Assembly: GCA_001970955.1 (NCBI GenBank)
Contig: MPUH01000062.1
Span: 1 to 64,000, forward strand
Direction: 5' to 3'
From: Stentor coeruleus
Lineage: Eukaryota > Ciliophora > Heterotrichea > Heterotrichida > Stentoridae
Length of the DNA stretch: 64,000 nucleotides
Shown: piece by piece, positions 1 through 10,600 of the stretch
Layout: each line of letters opens with the position of its first letter
Position numbering within the stretch: position 1 is the first letter of the stretch
Notes under the pieces: generated by a model
The model's database searches: none
What the model was told of the DNA's origin: nothing
What the model saw: the letters and a program-made list of their open reading frames with translations, nothing else
Made by a program: the position numbers and the translations under genes

Positions 1-739
1 AAAATGTTTATCTGATAATAGTATATGTTTTTTATATATAAAAGTTGTGTTTGTTGGTTTATATGTATTTTTAATACTATTAATTCATACTTCATCATAT
101 TATGTATTAAATCAAATTGAAAATAATATCGAAAAGGTAAGATGAAAATCTTATAAATCTTCGGTTGAGTTAAATAATTTTTTGGGACTTTACCATTTTA
201 TGTTTTGATAAATAAGATTTAGCTTCGTTTAAGTTAAATAATTTTTTGGGACTTTACCATTTTATGCTTTGATAAATAAGATTTAGGTTCTTTCAGTAGA
301 AATAAGGGTCATAGAAATCTTTGGAGTTTTATGATAATTCTGATAGTGAATAAAACATGATATTAAAACCATTTCACAAAATAATGATGGATTTCAAAAT
401 ATGAGCAAGGAATAAATATTATTTGAGTTATAAGTTTTCAATAAGGATAATAAAACACTTTATCTTATAAAATGCGTGAAAAAAATATATTTTTGCCTAA
501 TAAATTCAGAAGTTCAAGAACTATTTTAGAAACTTAAAATCTCTAATGTTATATATGAGTCTATGATCTAAGTTAATAATTATACAATAAGTTAAAAAAC
601 TTTAAATTTTCAAATCTTCAAACATTTATTTCTAAAATTAATTCAAGGTCCCAAACAAACTTATCTTAAAATCACTTTCCCTAACAAAGGGTTAATACCT
701 TATCCCTAATATACTAGTCTATGTCATCTAATAATAAAA
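1..739. other. Intergenic region, left edge of window
   Basis: AT-rich DNA with no convincing reading frame. The left part is G/T-rich and the last about 150 bases before the first gene are C-rich and G-poor on the + strand, the skew pattern seen throughout the window. It holds one 64-bp tandem repeat, listed separately. A single CCCTAACA occurs near 680, but it is not part of an array, so it is not a telomere. Nothing else is recognisable. Confidence 0.6.
168..290. repeat. Two-copy tandem repeat, 64-bp period
   Basis: Two adjacent copies (about 168-231 and 232-290) share the core AATTTTTTGGGACTTTACCA followed by the same AT-rich tail. They differ at only a few bases. The repeat lies about 450 bp upstream of the first gene, and no function is apparent. 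Confidence 0.8.
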
Positions 740-3700
740 ATGGCAGATCCTTTAAAAAGACCTCTATTAAACAAATCATCTTTAAGATCCCTAAGAACAG
801 CTAATCGAAGAGACACTCTCTATTCAGCACTGAAAGGAGGGGATTTAAGAAAATTGGGCAAGCTTGAAGAAATGAAAAAAGTCATCAACTACCTCGAGTG
901 GCAGGCAAAAAATTCATTTGAAGAAAAATTCAACCGCGTTCAAACTTTTTTAGGGCACACATCTCCTGTAAACTGTGTAAGTATCAGTCCAGATGGAAAA
1001 TATGTTGCAAGTGGTTCTGAAGATAAACAAGTTCGTGTTTGGTGTATCCAAAAAGAAAAAGAATCTGAATCTTTAATACTATCTGGACATACAGAAACTG
1101 TAAGTTGTGTTTGCTTCAGTCCAGATGGAAGGCTTCTAATGAGTGGGTCTTGGGATAAAACAATAAGAGCTTGGTGTTTCAAAAGAGGAAATGAAGAATT
1201 TATCTTGAATGGTCACACATCAACTGTAAGAGGAATATGTTTTAGTCCAGATGGGAATTTTTTAGTAAGTGGTTCTGATGATAAGCATGTAAAGATCTGG
1301 AATATGAATACTCAAACTTTAGAATGTAATCTTATTGGTCATACAGCTGATGTTAGATGTGTTGCATTTTCTCCAAATGGTAGGCATATAGCATCTGGTG
1401 CTTGGAATAGAATAATTAAAATTTGGAAAGCTCAAGGATATCGTGAGGATTTTGAGCTTCGTGGGCATACTTCTGATGTAAGATGTGTGTGTTTTAATCC
1501 AAGTGGAGAGTATTTAGTCAGTGGATCATGGGAAAAATATATAAAAGTTTGGAGTATACAAGATAAAGTTCAAGTTTTTGAGCTGTTAGGGCATAATTCA
1601 ACTGTTAATAGTTTGAAATTTAACCCTGATGGGAAGTTTCTTGTTAGTGGTTCTGATGATAATACCTTAAGAGTATGGAGTCTTGAGGAACAAAGAGAAG
1701 AATTTGAGTTAACTGGCCATACTGCTGCTGTAAGAGGTGTATTTTTTAGCCCTGTAGGGAAAACTATTGTTAGTGTTTCTGTTGATAAAAGTGTTAAGGT
1801 CTGGGATCTTGAAGACAGGATGGAAGAATTTGTTTTAACTGGTCATGCAGGTTCAGTTAGAGGTGTGGTTTATAGTCCTAATGGCAAATATATAGCAACT
1901 TGTTCTGATGATAAGACAATAAAAGTGTGGAATGTTAATGAAAGGAAAGAAGAGCTTGATTTTAAAGGACATAATGGTTTTGTTAGTAATATGTGTTTTA
2001 GTCCTTGTGGGAAGTTTATTGTCAGTTCTTCAATTGATTTGACAATAAGAGTTTGGAGTTTAAAAAAAGGCTCTCAAAAGTTTGAACTTACAGGGCATAA
2101 GTCAATTATTCGTTTTGCATGTTTTAGTCCTGATGGGAAATTAATAGCAAGTTGTGCTGATGATAGGACTGTGAAAATCTGGAACGTCAAAGATCGTATA
2201 GAAGAAGCGGAGTTTTTAGGACATACTGCTGAAGTCAATAATGTAGCTTTTCATCCATTAGGACTTTTTTTAGCAAGTGGGTCTTGGGACAGCACAATTA
2301 AAATGTGGAACTTAAAAAAAAAGCAACTTGAATATGATTTATTAGGACATAGCGACTATGTTAGGGTTGTGTGTTTTACTCCAAATGGAAACTATCTGGC
2401 AAGTGGTTCTTGGGATAAATCAATTATTATATGGAATCTGGCTGAACGTAGAGAGGAAATGCGTTTTTATGGACACTTTTCCACTATTAGTTGTCTAAGC
2501 TTTTCCCCTGATAGCAAGTTTTTAGCAAGTGGATCTTGGGATAAGCTTATAAAAATATGGAATATCCCTGAACAAAGGGAAGAATTCGAGTTTGCAGGAC
2601 ACATTTCTGAAGTTAGAGGGATTTGTTATAGTCCTGATGGAGAGTATTTTGTTAGCTGCTCAGATGATAGGACAATAAAATTCTGGAAAATCAACAATGA
2701 TGAAAATGAAGAATACTCAATTACAGAATCACCTAGTGATGAAGAGGATAAAAGCCCACAAGGTAATAAAAATGATTCTTTAGAAGTATCTGAAGAGCAA
2801 GATCAATCTGAAAATGATGTTGATGATAAAAATAAAGATGAAGAAAATAAAGATAAAGAAAATAAAGATGAAGAAAATAAAGATGAAGAAAATAAAGAAG
2901 ATGAAGTAAATAAAGAAGATGAAGAAAATAAAGAAGATGAAGGGAAAAAATTTAATCTTGTGAGATTTAAAACAAAATTAATTTCTAGATGTTCAATTGA
3001 AGAAAAATTTGCTGATAAAAGACAGGAATACGAATTTTCTGGCCATGAGCGTGATGTATGTAGTGTGAGTTTTAGTCCTGACACAACTTTGGTTGCAAGT
3101 GGATCTCGAGACCAGACAATAAGAGTGTGGAATTTAGTAAAGCAAAGAGAAGAAGCTAAATTTTATGCCCATAAAGCTGGAGTTAGTTGCTTAGCATATA
3201 GTCCAAAAGGGTCAACAATAGCAAGTTCATCTTGGAGAGGATCAATAAAAGTTTGGCTAACATCAGACTATTCAGAAAAATTCAAAGTTAAAGCTCATGC
3301 TGCACAAATAAGGCATATATGCTTTAATAATGAAGGTAAATATTTAGCAACTTGTTCATTTGATAAGACAATTAAAATCTGGAACATGATTCAACAAGAA
3401 TTAAAATGTGAACTTCTTGGACACTCTTCAGAAGTTCGATGTGCATGTTTCAGTCCAAACGGAAAAAGCTTGGCAACTGGATCATGGGACAAGTCAATAA
3501 AAATCTGGGATGTAAAAACTCAAACTCAAGTTGGTGAACTTTTAGAAGACTCATCAATTATTACTTGTGTTTCTTATAGTTCAGATGGACTTTTTATTGC
3601 AAGTGCTAGTGATGATAAAGCTGTAAAAATCTGGAATATAGAAACAGAAGAAGTAGAATTTCAATTGTTTGGCCATACAGATTGTGTTAGATGTGTTATG

Positions 3701-6064
3701 TTTAGTTTAGATGGATTACATTTAGCAAGTGCATCAGATGATAAGTCTATAAAGTTTTGGAATTTAAAAGAAAAAAAAGAAGAATTCGAACTTGTTGGTC
3801 ATTCAGCTACTATTTATAGTATTTGCTTTAGCGAAGATTTTAAACTTCTTGCTTCAGCTTCTGAGGACAGGACTGTAAAAATCTGGAATGTTCGAAGTCA
3901 AAATGAAGGCCCAATACCATCAAAATTCGGTAGTCCTGTTAAAAGAATATGTATTAGCCCAACAAGTAAACTCCAGTACACAGGGAATTTCGACTCATCT
4001 TTTAATCTTTGGACTTTTGAAGAACAAAGAGGACAATTTGAAAATCCAGGAGAAGCCATCAATATTAACAGTCTTATTTTCAGTCTTGATGGGAAGTATT
4101 TCATATCAAGAACTTATGAAAACATCTTGATTTGGGATGCAATTAGAAAAAAGAAAAATTTTACATTAGAAGGTTTTAATGAGCATTCATGGACAGTTAA
4201 ATTTGATGAATCAAGTAGAGTTGTTATCCAAAATGCAATTACTCAAGAAGTTAGAGTTTATCATAGTGATACTGGCCAAGAAGATTTAGCACTTAGGGTC
4301 ATAACTTTTAATGTAGAAGATCAAGTATTTCAAACAGAATCAGTTTATCAGACAAGGCATAAAAGTTTTTGTCTTTATTATAATACACTGTGTTCATTTG
4401 CTAATAAAAAATATAAAAATTTAGCTCCAAATTCTTGGACTGTACTTATTAGCAACCACCTTTTTTCTCCTTTGCATTTTTTAGCTTATAAAGGTGAAGC
4501 AACTACTATTCAAAACCTTTTAAGTAACCCTTCAATACAAATGCTTACTGATAATTTTGGTCACTCACCAATATTTTATTCGATCAAACGTCAACATCAA
4601 AAAGTTACTGATATTTTCATTGAATATCTTTCAGGGTTAACGAAAAAACCTAGTTCACAGATTTTTCTTACAAGTTTTAATGCTATTCGCAATGATTTGC
4701 TTGAAATTATCAGAAATTCTTCAAGGATTCTTGACCAATTTCTCAGTTTATGTGTTTATTGTAAAAGTGATGCTATTTATATTGGAAAACCTTTATCTGA
4801 ACTCCCAATGCTGAAAATGATTAGTTCAGCAACTGCTGTAAGTCATGATTTTATTGGTCAAGGACTTTTAGATGAACTTGTCCCAGTTAATTTGAAAATG
4901 ACTCCTTTTAAGCTACCGTCAAGGATAGGAAGCAAAGCGAGTATTGAGTATTTGGAATGCCTTCTTGAATGCAAAAATAAAGATATTTTTAGGACTGAGT
5001 TTGTACAGTATTTTATTAAATACAGATGGAATAATCTTAGAATTTGGGTTTACACATATACAGCTCTACTCTGGCTAAGCTTAGTATTTCTTGTTTTATT
5101 ATTCAATGGTTTTTCCTATGTATTTATATGCTGCTATTTCTTTATTAATACACTGCTTTTTGCCTGGGAAGTCATTCAGCTTATACAAAGAGGCTTTTCA
5201 TATATGCTAGACCTTATGAACTTTCTTAATATCTGCAGAGTTATTATAGCAATTGTGTGGGCAATACTTTTATGCTGTGACATAAGTTTCGATTGGTTTT
5301 CTTGGATAAATGTTTTATTCAATGTTGTTAGAGGTATAACAGGTTTTAGAGCATTTGATACTACCCGCTATCATTTTAGGCTAATAATCCAAACTTTGAT
5401 CAATATTAAATCTTTCTTAGTTATCTTTGTATACACAACACTGGGTTTCGGAATGTTAAGTGCATCTTTAAAAGCAGGTTCAGAAATAAGTTTTAAGAGT
5501 TTATGGATTGAATCTTTTGGTTTGACAATTGGATATTTTGATGCTCAAGGGTTAGAATGGTTTGATTTGCAATACATTACTTTCAGTATAGCAATTGTAA
5601 TCAATGTTATTCTTTTGCTTAATATGATTATTTCTATTTTAGGTGACTGTTTTGATGAATTTCAGCTTATGGCTGAAATCTATGATTATAGAGAAATGGC
5701 CCATGTTGCTTTAGAAATTGAAATGGTGAAATCAATTTTCCGTCCTGGTAATGAATCAAAGAATTTACATATTTGTGTCCATGCTCATGAAACAAAAGAT
5801 GAAGCTTGGCTTGGAAAAATATTAGAAATTAGAACTTGTTTAGAAGATAATATACATAAACTTGAAGCAAGATTAAAAAAAGATACAAAATCTTTAGAAG
5901 AGAAGATAACTGGAATTGAAGCATCGTTTAATAATAACTTGAAGGAAAATATTAGTTCTGTTGAAGAAACTTTTAAAGGCAGAATTGAAGGTTTGGAAAA
6001 GGAAATGAATTTGATGAATGAAAAATTAGATACTTTAATTAGGGTCTTCACTTCTGATCGATAG
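740..6064 (+). CDS. WD40 multi-propeller / ankyrin-like / TRP-type cation channel fusion
   Basis: This 1,774-residue protein has no intron. Residues about 67-655 hold 14 consecutive WD40 blades with the recurring GH...SPDG..VASGS.D..IKVWN pattern, enough for two seven-bladed propellers. A low-complexity acidic/Lys linker follows (about 656-750), then seven more good blades (about 757-1053) and three decayed ones (to about 1190). An ankyrin-like stretch (about 1234-1301, SPLHFLAYKGEATTIQNLL) precedes six hydrophobic segments (about 1435-1645). The segment before the last helix reads FGLTIGYFD, resembling the TRPV-type pore (FTIGMGD), and the last helix ends in LLLNMIISILGDCFDEF, typical of TRP channels. 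A charged coiled coil ends the protein. I infer a membrane cation channel with a very large cytosolic scaffold; ligand and ion selectivity cannot be read. The ATG at 740 is the first in frame, and the stop is TAG. It is convergent with IFT139. Confidence 0.9.
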   Translation: MADPLKRPLLNKSSLRSLRTANRRDTLYSALKGGDLRKLGKLEEMKKVINYLEWQAKNSFEEKFNRVQTFLGHTSPVNCVSISPDGKYVASGSEDKQVRVWCIQKEKESESLILSGHTETVSCVCFSPDGRLLMSGSWDKTIRAWCFKRGNEEFILNGHTSTVRGICFSPDGNFLVSGSDDKHVKIWNMNTQTLECNLIGHTADVRCVAFSPNGRHIASGAWNRIIKIWKAQGYREDFELRGHTSDVRCVCFNPSGEYLVSGSWEKYIKVWSIQDKVQVFELLGHNSTVNSLKFNPDGKFLVSGSDDNTLRVWSLEEQREEFELTGHTAAVRGVFFSPVGKTIVSVSVDKSVKVWDLEDRMEEFVLTGHAGSVRGVVYSPNGKYIATCSDDKTIKVWNVNERKEELDFKGHNGFVSNMCFSPCGKFIVSSSIDLTIRVWSLKKGSQKFELTGHKSIIRFACFSPDGKLIASCADDRTVKIWNVKDRIEEAEFLGHTAEVNNVAFHPLGLFLASGSWDSTIKMWNLKKKQLEYDLLGHSDYVRVVCFTPNGNYLASGSWDKSIIIWNLAERREEMRFYGHFSTISCLSFSPDSKFLASGSWDKLIKIWNIPEQREEFEFAGHISEVRGICYSPDGEYFVSCSDDRTIKFWKINNDENEEYSITESPSDEEDKSPQGNKNDSLEVSEEQDQSENDVDDKNKDEENKDKENKDEENKDEENKEDEVNKEDEENKEDEGKKFNLVRFKTKLISRCSIEEKFADKRQEYEFSGHERDVCSVSFSPDTTLVASGSRDQTIRVWNLVKQREEAKFYAHKAGVSCLAYSPKGSTIASSSWRGSIKVWLTSDYSEKFKVKAHAAQIRHICFNNEGKYLATCSFDKTIKIWNMIQQELKCELLGHSSEVRCACFSPNGKSLATGSWDKSIKIWDVKTQTQVGELLEDSSIITCVSYSSDGLFIASASDDKAVKIWNIETEEVEFQLFGHTDCVRCVMFSLDGLHLASASDDKSIKFWNLKEKKEEFELVGHSATIYSICFSEDFKLLASASEDRTVKIWNVRSQNEGPIPSKFGSPVKRICISPTSKLQYTGNFDSSFNLWTFEEQRGQFENPGEAININSLIFSLDGKYFISRTYENILIWDAIRKKKNFTLEGFNEHSWTVKFDESSRVVIQNAITQEVRVYHSDTGQEDLALRVITFNVEDQVFQTESVYQTRHKSFCLYYNTLCSFANKKYKNLAPNSWTVLISNHLFSPLHFLAYKGEATTIQNLLSNPSIQMLTDNFGHSPIFYSIKRQHQKVTDIFIEYLSGLTKKPSSQIFLTSFNAIRNDLLEIIRNSSRILDQFLSLCVYCKSDAIYIGKPLSELPMLKMISSATAVSHDFIGQGLLDELVPVNLKMTPFKLPSRIGSKASIEYLECLLECKNKDIFRTEFVQYFIKYRWNNLRIWVYTYTALLWLSLVFLVLLFNGFSYVFICCYFFINTLLFAWEVIQLIQRGFSYMLDLMNFLNICRVIIAIVWAILLCCDISFDWFSWINVLFNVVRGITGFRAFDTTRYHFRLIIQTLINIKSFLVIFVYTTLGFGMLSASLKAGSEISFKSLWIESFGLTIGYFDAQGLEWFDLQYITFSIAIVINVILLLNMIISILGDCFDEFQLMAEIYDYREMAHVALEIEMVKSIFRPGNESKNLHICVHAHETKDEAWLGKILEIRTCLEDNIHKLEARLKKDTKSLEEKITGIEASFNNNLKENISSVEETFKGRIEGLEKEMNLMNEKLDTLIRVFTSDR
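2817..2945 (+). repeat. Acidic coding minisatellite in the WD40-channel gene
   Basis: In-frame repeats of about 15-18 nt (variants of GATGAAGAAAATAAA) encode alternating D/E, N and K, e.g. KDEENKDEENKEDE. The tract lies in the linker between WD40 blades 14 and 15, so copy-number change would alter spacer length without shifting frame or breaking a propeller. Confidence 0.85.
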
Positions 6065-6238
6065 AATTGTTAATTAAGGAATTTAATAGCTTATAGTTTT
6101 TAATGATTATTACTCACTTATGTTAGGTCCATAGGTAGGTATGAGGCTTAATTGCTGAATTTTGGATTCTACAAGTAAACTTTTAAACTATCAAATTTTT
6201 TTATATCCAATTTCGATTTGAATATCATAACAAACTAT

Positions 6239-6450
6239 TTTCTTGGAGGAGATATTAAGATACAAAAATACTCAGTTCCTTACAATTCTTGAAAGAAGTA
6301 GGTTTAATAGACTTTTTTAGAAATATTTTAATTAGGCTTGTTTTNTTTCTTGGAGGAGATATTAAGATACAAAAATACTCAGTTCCTTACAATTCTTGAA
6401 AGAAGTAGGCTTAATAGACTTTTTTAGAAATATTTTAATTAGGCTTGTTT
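6239..6450. repeat. Near-identical direct duplication across an N (6345)
   Basis: About 105 bp (6239-6343) is repeated right after the N (6346-6450) with one visible difference (AGGTTTAATAG versus AGGCTTAATAG). A near-perfect repeat meeting exactly at a single N points to two overlapping contig ends, possibly different alleles, joined without merging. A real tandem duplication is less likely. Confidence 0.85.
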
Positions 6451-7097
6451 ATATTCATCTAATCTTATGTGGCCTTAGGTAAAAAATTGTCATGACTCCA
6501 AAGCTAATACTCTCAGTAAGTTAAAAGGTTAGGAGAAATCATAAAAAAAAAATAACAGAGAAAATAGTATTATATTGTGGGCGCTAGGCTAATTCTCTGT
6601 ATTTGATTTTTCGAAATGTGAGAAATAATGTTATGTAAATTATTAGTACTACATCATATTATTTTTAGTTTTAAATTTTTATTGAAGGCAAAAATTGTAT
6701 TCAAATAATTTTTAAGTGTTAAAGCAATGATTATCACTAGTAAAATGCTGTTTAATTAAATGAATTTTATACTTGATAAATATAGTTATTGCATCATTAA
6801 TAGCTTTTAAAGCTTAAATATTAATACTTATTACTTCTAGATATTTTATGTTTTAATAATTTAACAATCTATTAAGCTCATAAATTTGCAGTCTGCAAGC
6901 TGATAATACAACATTTTTCGCTAAGCCTTATAAGGTTTGCAGTCAATGAGACTATAGATTAAAATTTTAATAACGGATTACAAATTTTCTCTTAAAAAAC
7001 CAAAATAAAAAATTATTTATGAAATAGTATATTCATAACCCGCATATCATTTGAAAATTATTTATAACGCTATATATATTTTTACACTTATATTATA

Positions 7098-7502
7098 ATA
7101 TATTAAATATCCTTTAAACTTCATCATATCAATTCATTTAATTTTTATCTCTTAATTCTTATAATCTAGCAAATTGTTATTCTCAATAATAAATAAAATC
7201 TATTTCATAATTTTCATAAATACATATCACACAATTTATTTTATAACCAAAACTTCATTAATAATTTCTAAGAAACCAGCAAAGTAGTTCTTTATTTTAN
7301 ATATATTAAATATCCTTTAAACCTCATCATATCAATTCATTTAATTTTTATCTCTTAATTCTTATAATCTAACAAATTGTTATTCTCAATAATAAATAAA
7401 ATCTATTTCATAATTTTCATAAATACATATCACACAACTTATTTTATAACCAAAACTTCATTAATAATTTCTAAGAAACCAGCAAAGTAGTTCTTTATTT
7501 TA
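7098..7502. repeat. Near-identical direct duplication across an N (7300)
   Basis: A 202-bp segment (7098-7299) recurs at 7301-7502 with three substitutions (e.g. AAACTTCATC versus AAACCTCATC). As at 6345, the two copies meet at a single N, which suggests an unmerged allelic overlap between contigs. Confidence 0.85.
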
Positions 7503-7613
7503 ACTTTCAAATGCCTATAAACATTTTTATCATTTAATTTTTCCTAAATTTTTAATAACAATTCAATAAATTATCTATGCTTAAATTCTACCCTAGAAAA
7601 CCTTATAGATAAA

Positions 7614-10600
7614 TTAAGCTCTTAATGAAGTTCTACACTTATCCATAACCTCTACCTTGATTCTTGGATAATCTGGATACATGTTAAGTACTTCTTTACA
7701 AATATCAATTGAATTAACATATTTTTTTGACTTCATATAATTGAAAGCAAGTCTAAAACCTATCGACGCAGTCTTTGATAATTTCCAAGCAGATTCATAA
7801 TAAATACTAGCCTCACTATATTTAGCTTCACTTTCTTTAATAGTCCCTAGCATTTCCTTAGCTTTTCCACATGATTGATTATACTTAAGGCATTTCTGTA
7901 ATAATTCAGTAGCAGAATCTTTAGCATCCGTATCAATAAAAACTTGAGCTAACATTAGCCAACCTTTTTCAAATTCTTCAGCATATTCAACAGTATATGG
8001 GATTTTAGTAAAATTTCTTAACATACTCTTAGCATCAGCTTCACGATTAGCTGCTTGTTTTCCAACAGCATATGCAATTATAGCTGGAACATAAGTTGGG
8101 TTGCTTTCAAATATACTAGTTAAGCTTTCTAAAGACTTATCAATCATATCTTTTTTCCCTTTTCCTATATTAACAAGTGCTCGTAAAACAAGGGTTTTAA
8201 GGGTATTTGACTTTGCTGTAAGTTCATCAACAAGAGTTTCAGCAGCTGAAATATTTTCTGGAGAAACTTTTATAGACCCAGAGAGAATATCATCATCAGG
8301 ATTGAGATAAATATCAATCATCCTTTCAAGACTAGAAACCCCATATACAACATCAGTACGTGATTTATTAAGTTCTTCTAAGGATTCTTTTACTTTACCT
8401 GAAAATCTATAAAAAAGGCCTTTACAATAAGCAAGCCCAGCCTCAGAAGTTTTTTTCCTTTCAGCATTTTTTAAAAGTTCAGAAAAAAGGTCAAGTTTTC
8501 CAACTCGTCTTAGTGTAAAAATAAGCTTAGCAAGGATTCTATACTGATCTGACTTGTTTTCTAAGAGTTTTTTATAAGTTTCTAATGCATCATCAATTGA
8601 AGTTGTTTGTAATTGAATTTCAGCCATAAGTGTTGATGCTTCTTCATTAGCTGGGTCAATCCTAAGCACCCTATTACAATACTGAATACATCTTTGTGAT
8701 TCTCCCATTTTCTCATAAATATATGCACCTGAAAGTATAGATTTTATATTAATATCATCATGTGTAATACTTTCATTATAATAAGCAACTGCTTGAGGAA
8801 GATTTTTTTCTCTAAGTTCATAATATTGTCCAAGGTGAAAAAATATCTTAGAACAATTCTTACGTTCTTTTTCAATTTGTTCAGGGCTCATATCTCTTGC
8901 TGAAGCTAAAAGATCTTTTTGAAGAATCCCTGCGTTTTTTAATGCATTAGCAGCTTCTTGTACTGGAGCCATTAACCCAGCACCACCTTTAGTAGATTTA
9001 AGAAATACTTGTGCTTGAAGAAGATAGTTTTGTGCTGCTTCTCTCATAGAATTAATATCTACTGGTTCTTTTTTCAAAGCTTGTTCTAATATTAAATTAG
9101 CAGATTGATAATCTTTGAGTCTTATATATAAATTAGCCAAATCAGTTAATAATTCAGTTTTTTTAGGGTCATTTCTAACTGCAGATTCATAATATTGAAT
9201 AGCCCGTTGATAGTCGTGAGTTAAAACCAAAGCTCGGCCGATTTCTTTAGTAAGGAATAAATCATCTGGTTTTTGTCTTAATGCTTTTTCATAAATCTGA
9301 ATTGCTTCTTCAGGTTCCTGGATACGCATAAGAGCTTCTCCAAGCATTAAATAATTTTCAACTGAATCTTCATTGCTGACGATATCATAAAAACATTTAG
9401 CATAAAGTCTCCTATTAGACATATGATTCAAATATATTTCACTTTGAGCAACTTTAGCTTCTTTGAAATTAGGACTATCTGCAGGAATACCATTAAGGAT
9501 ATTCAAAGCTTGTTTAAGATCTCCTTTTTTAAGTGAAATCTCACTATTAGCTAAAACAATTATCACTTCAACTGAAGTTCCTGCAAACTCACCAATAGCT
9601 TCTCCCATAATTCTTGTAGCTTTTTGTAGTTCTCCGGTTTCTGCATAGCTAACAGCAAGGCTAGCAAAAATTATCCCACGATCCTCTTCAGAAATCGACA
9701 AAATACCAGTTTTCTTTATTTCACCCCCTGCACGAATACCAGGAAGGTTTAGGGTAATTTCAAGTGTTTTTACTGCATCACTGAATTTTTTAAGTTTCAT
9801 CTCAACTTGCCCTTTGACTAACATAAATAAAGGATTTTCTCTTATCATAAAGTTTCTAGCAATAGCTTGTTCTAATATAGACTGTGCTGAAATGTATTGT
9901 GAGGTTTGAAGACTTATTAAAGCATTTAGAATTAAAGCATCAACACAATCAGGATCAAGTTGTAAAGATATTGTAATATACCTTAAGGCATTAGTATGAT
10001 CATTAGCTATATATCTTGCTTTTGCTAACATAAGATGACCTTCAATAATCCCAGGTATTTGTTTTGTAATAGTTTCTAAAAGCTTTGTTACACGTACTAA
10101 ATAAGGTGGAGCTTTTGCTGTTTTACTAAGTGGTTTAAGGCCAAGATATTGTAAATGTTCTCTAGAAATTTCTAAAAGGAAATCAGGATTAAGTCTAGAA
10201 TAGAACTCAAGACTTGGGCTCATTTGTTTACTTGCAGCGATATGAAGAGATAAGGTTTCTTCTAATAGTCTTAATGCTTCTTTTTTATCTTGATCCTTTC
10301 TCCATTTAAGCAAACTGGCAATAAAACTTAATTCAGCTGACCTGCCTGAGTTTTCTTCAACTTCTAATAAAAACTCCATTTGTTGAGCTGCTTCTGAGTA
10401 CTGGCCTTGAATGATTTTACACCAGACTATTTTATTTATCGCCATACTATTAGACTCATCTTGTTGTGAAGCTTCTGTAAATACTTGTATAGCTGCTTTA
10501 CAATCTCCAAGTAATCTAAGTATTTCTCCTACTTCTAATAATACTTCAGAACTTGTTGGGCTTAATTTTTTAGCTTCTTGAGCTATAGCTAAACATTGAT

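Larger units (their letters stand above)
6065..7613. other. Intergenic region between convergent genes
   Basis: This 1.5 kb lies between the 3' ends of the channel gene and IFT139. Two single-N joins (6345 and 7300) are flanked by duplicated sequence, listed separately. The left half is G/T-leaning and the right half strongly C-rich on the + strand. I see no reading frame or RNA gene that I can support. Confidence 0.6.

Noticed and set aside
670-715. CCCTAACA resembling a ciliate telomere unit
   Set aside because: A single copy occurs, with no array.
2803-3084. 93-codon frame on the - strand inside the WD40-channel gene
   Set aside because: It is the antisense of the acidic repeat (Ser/Leu/Phe-rich), a shadow of the real gene.
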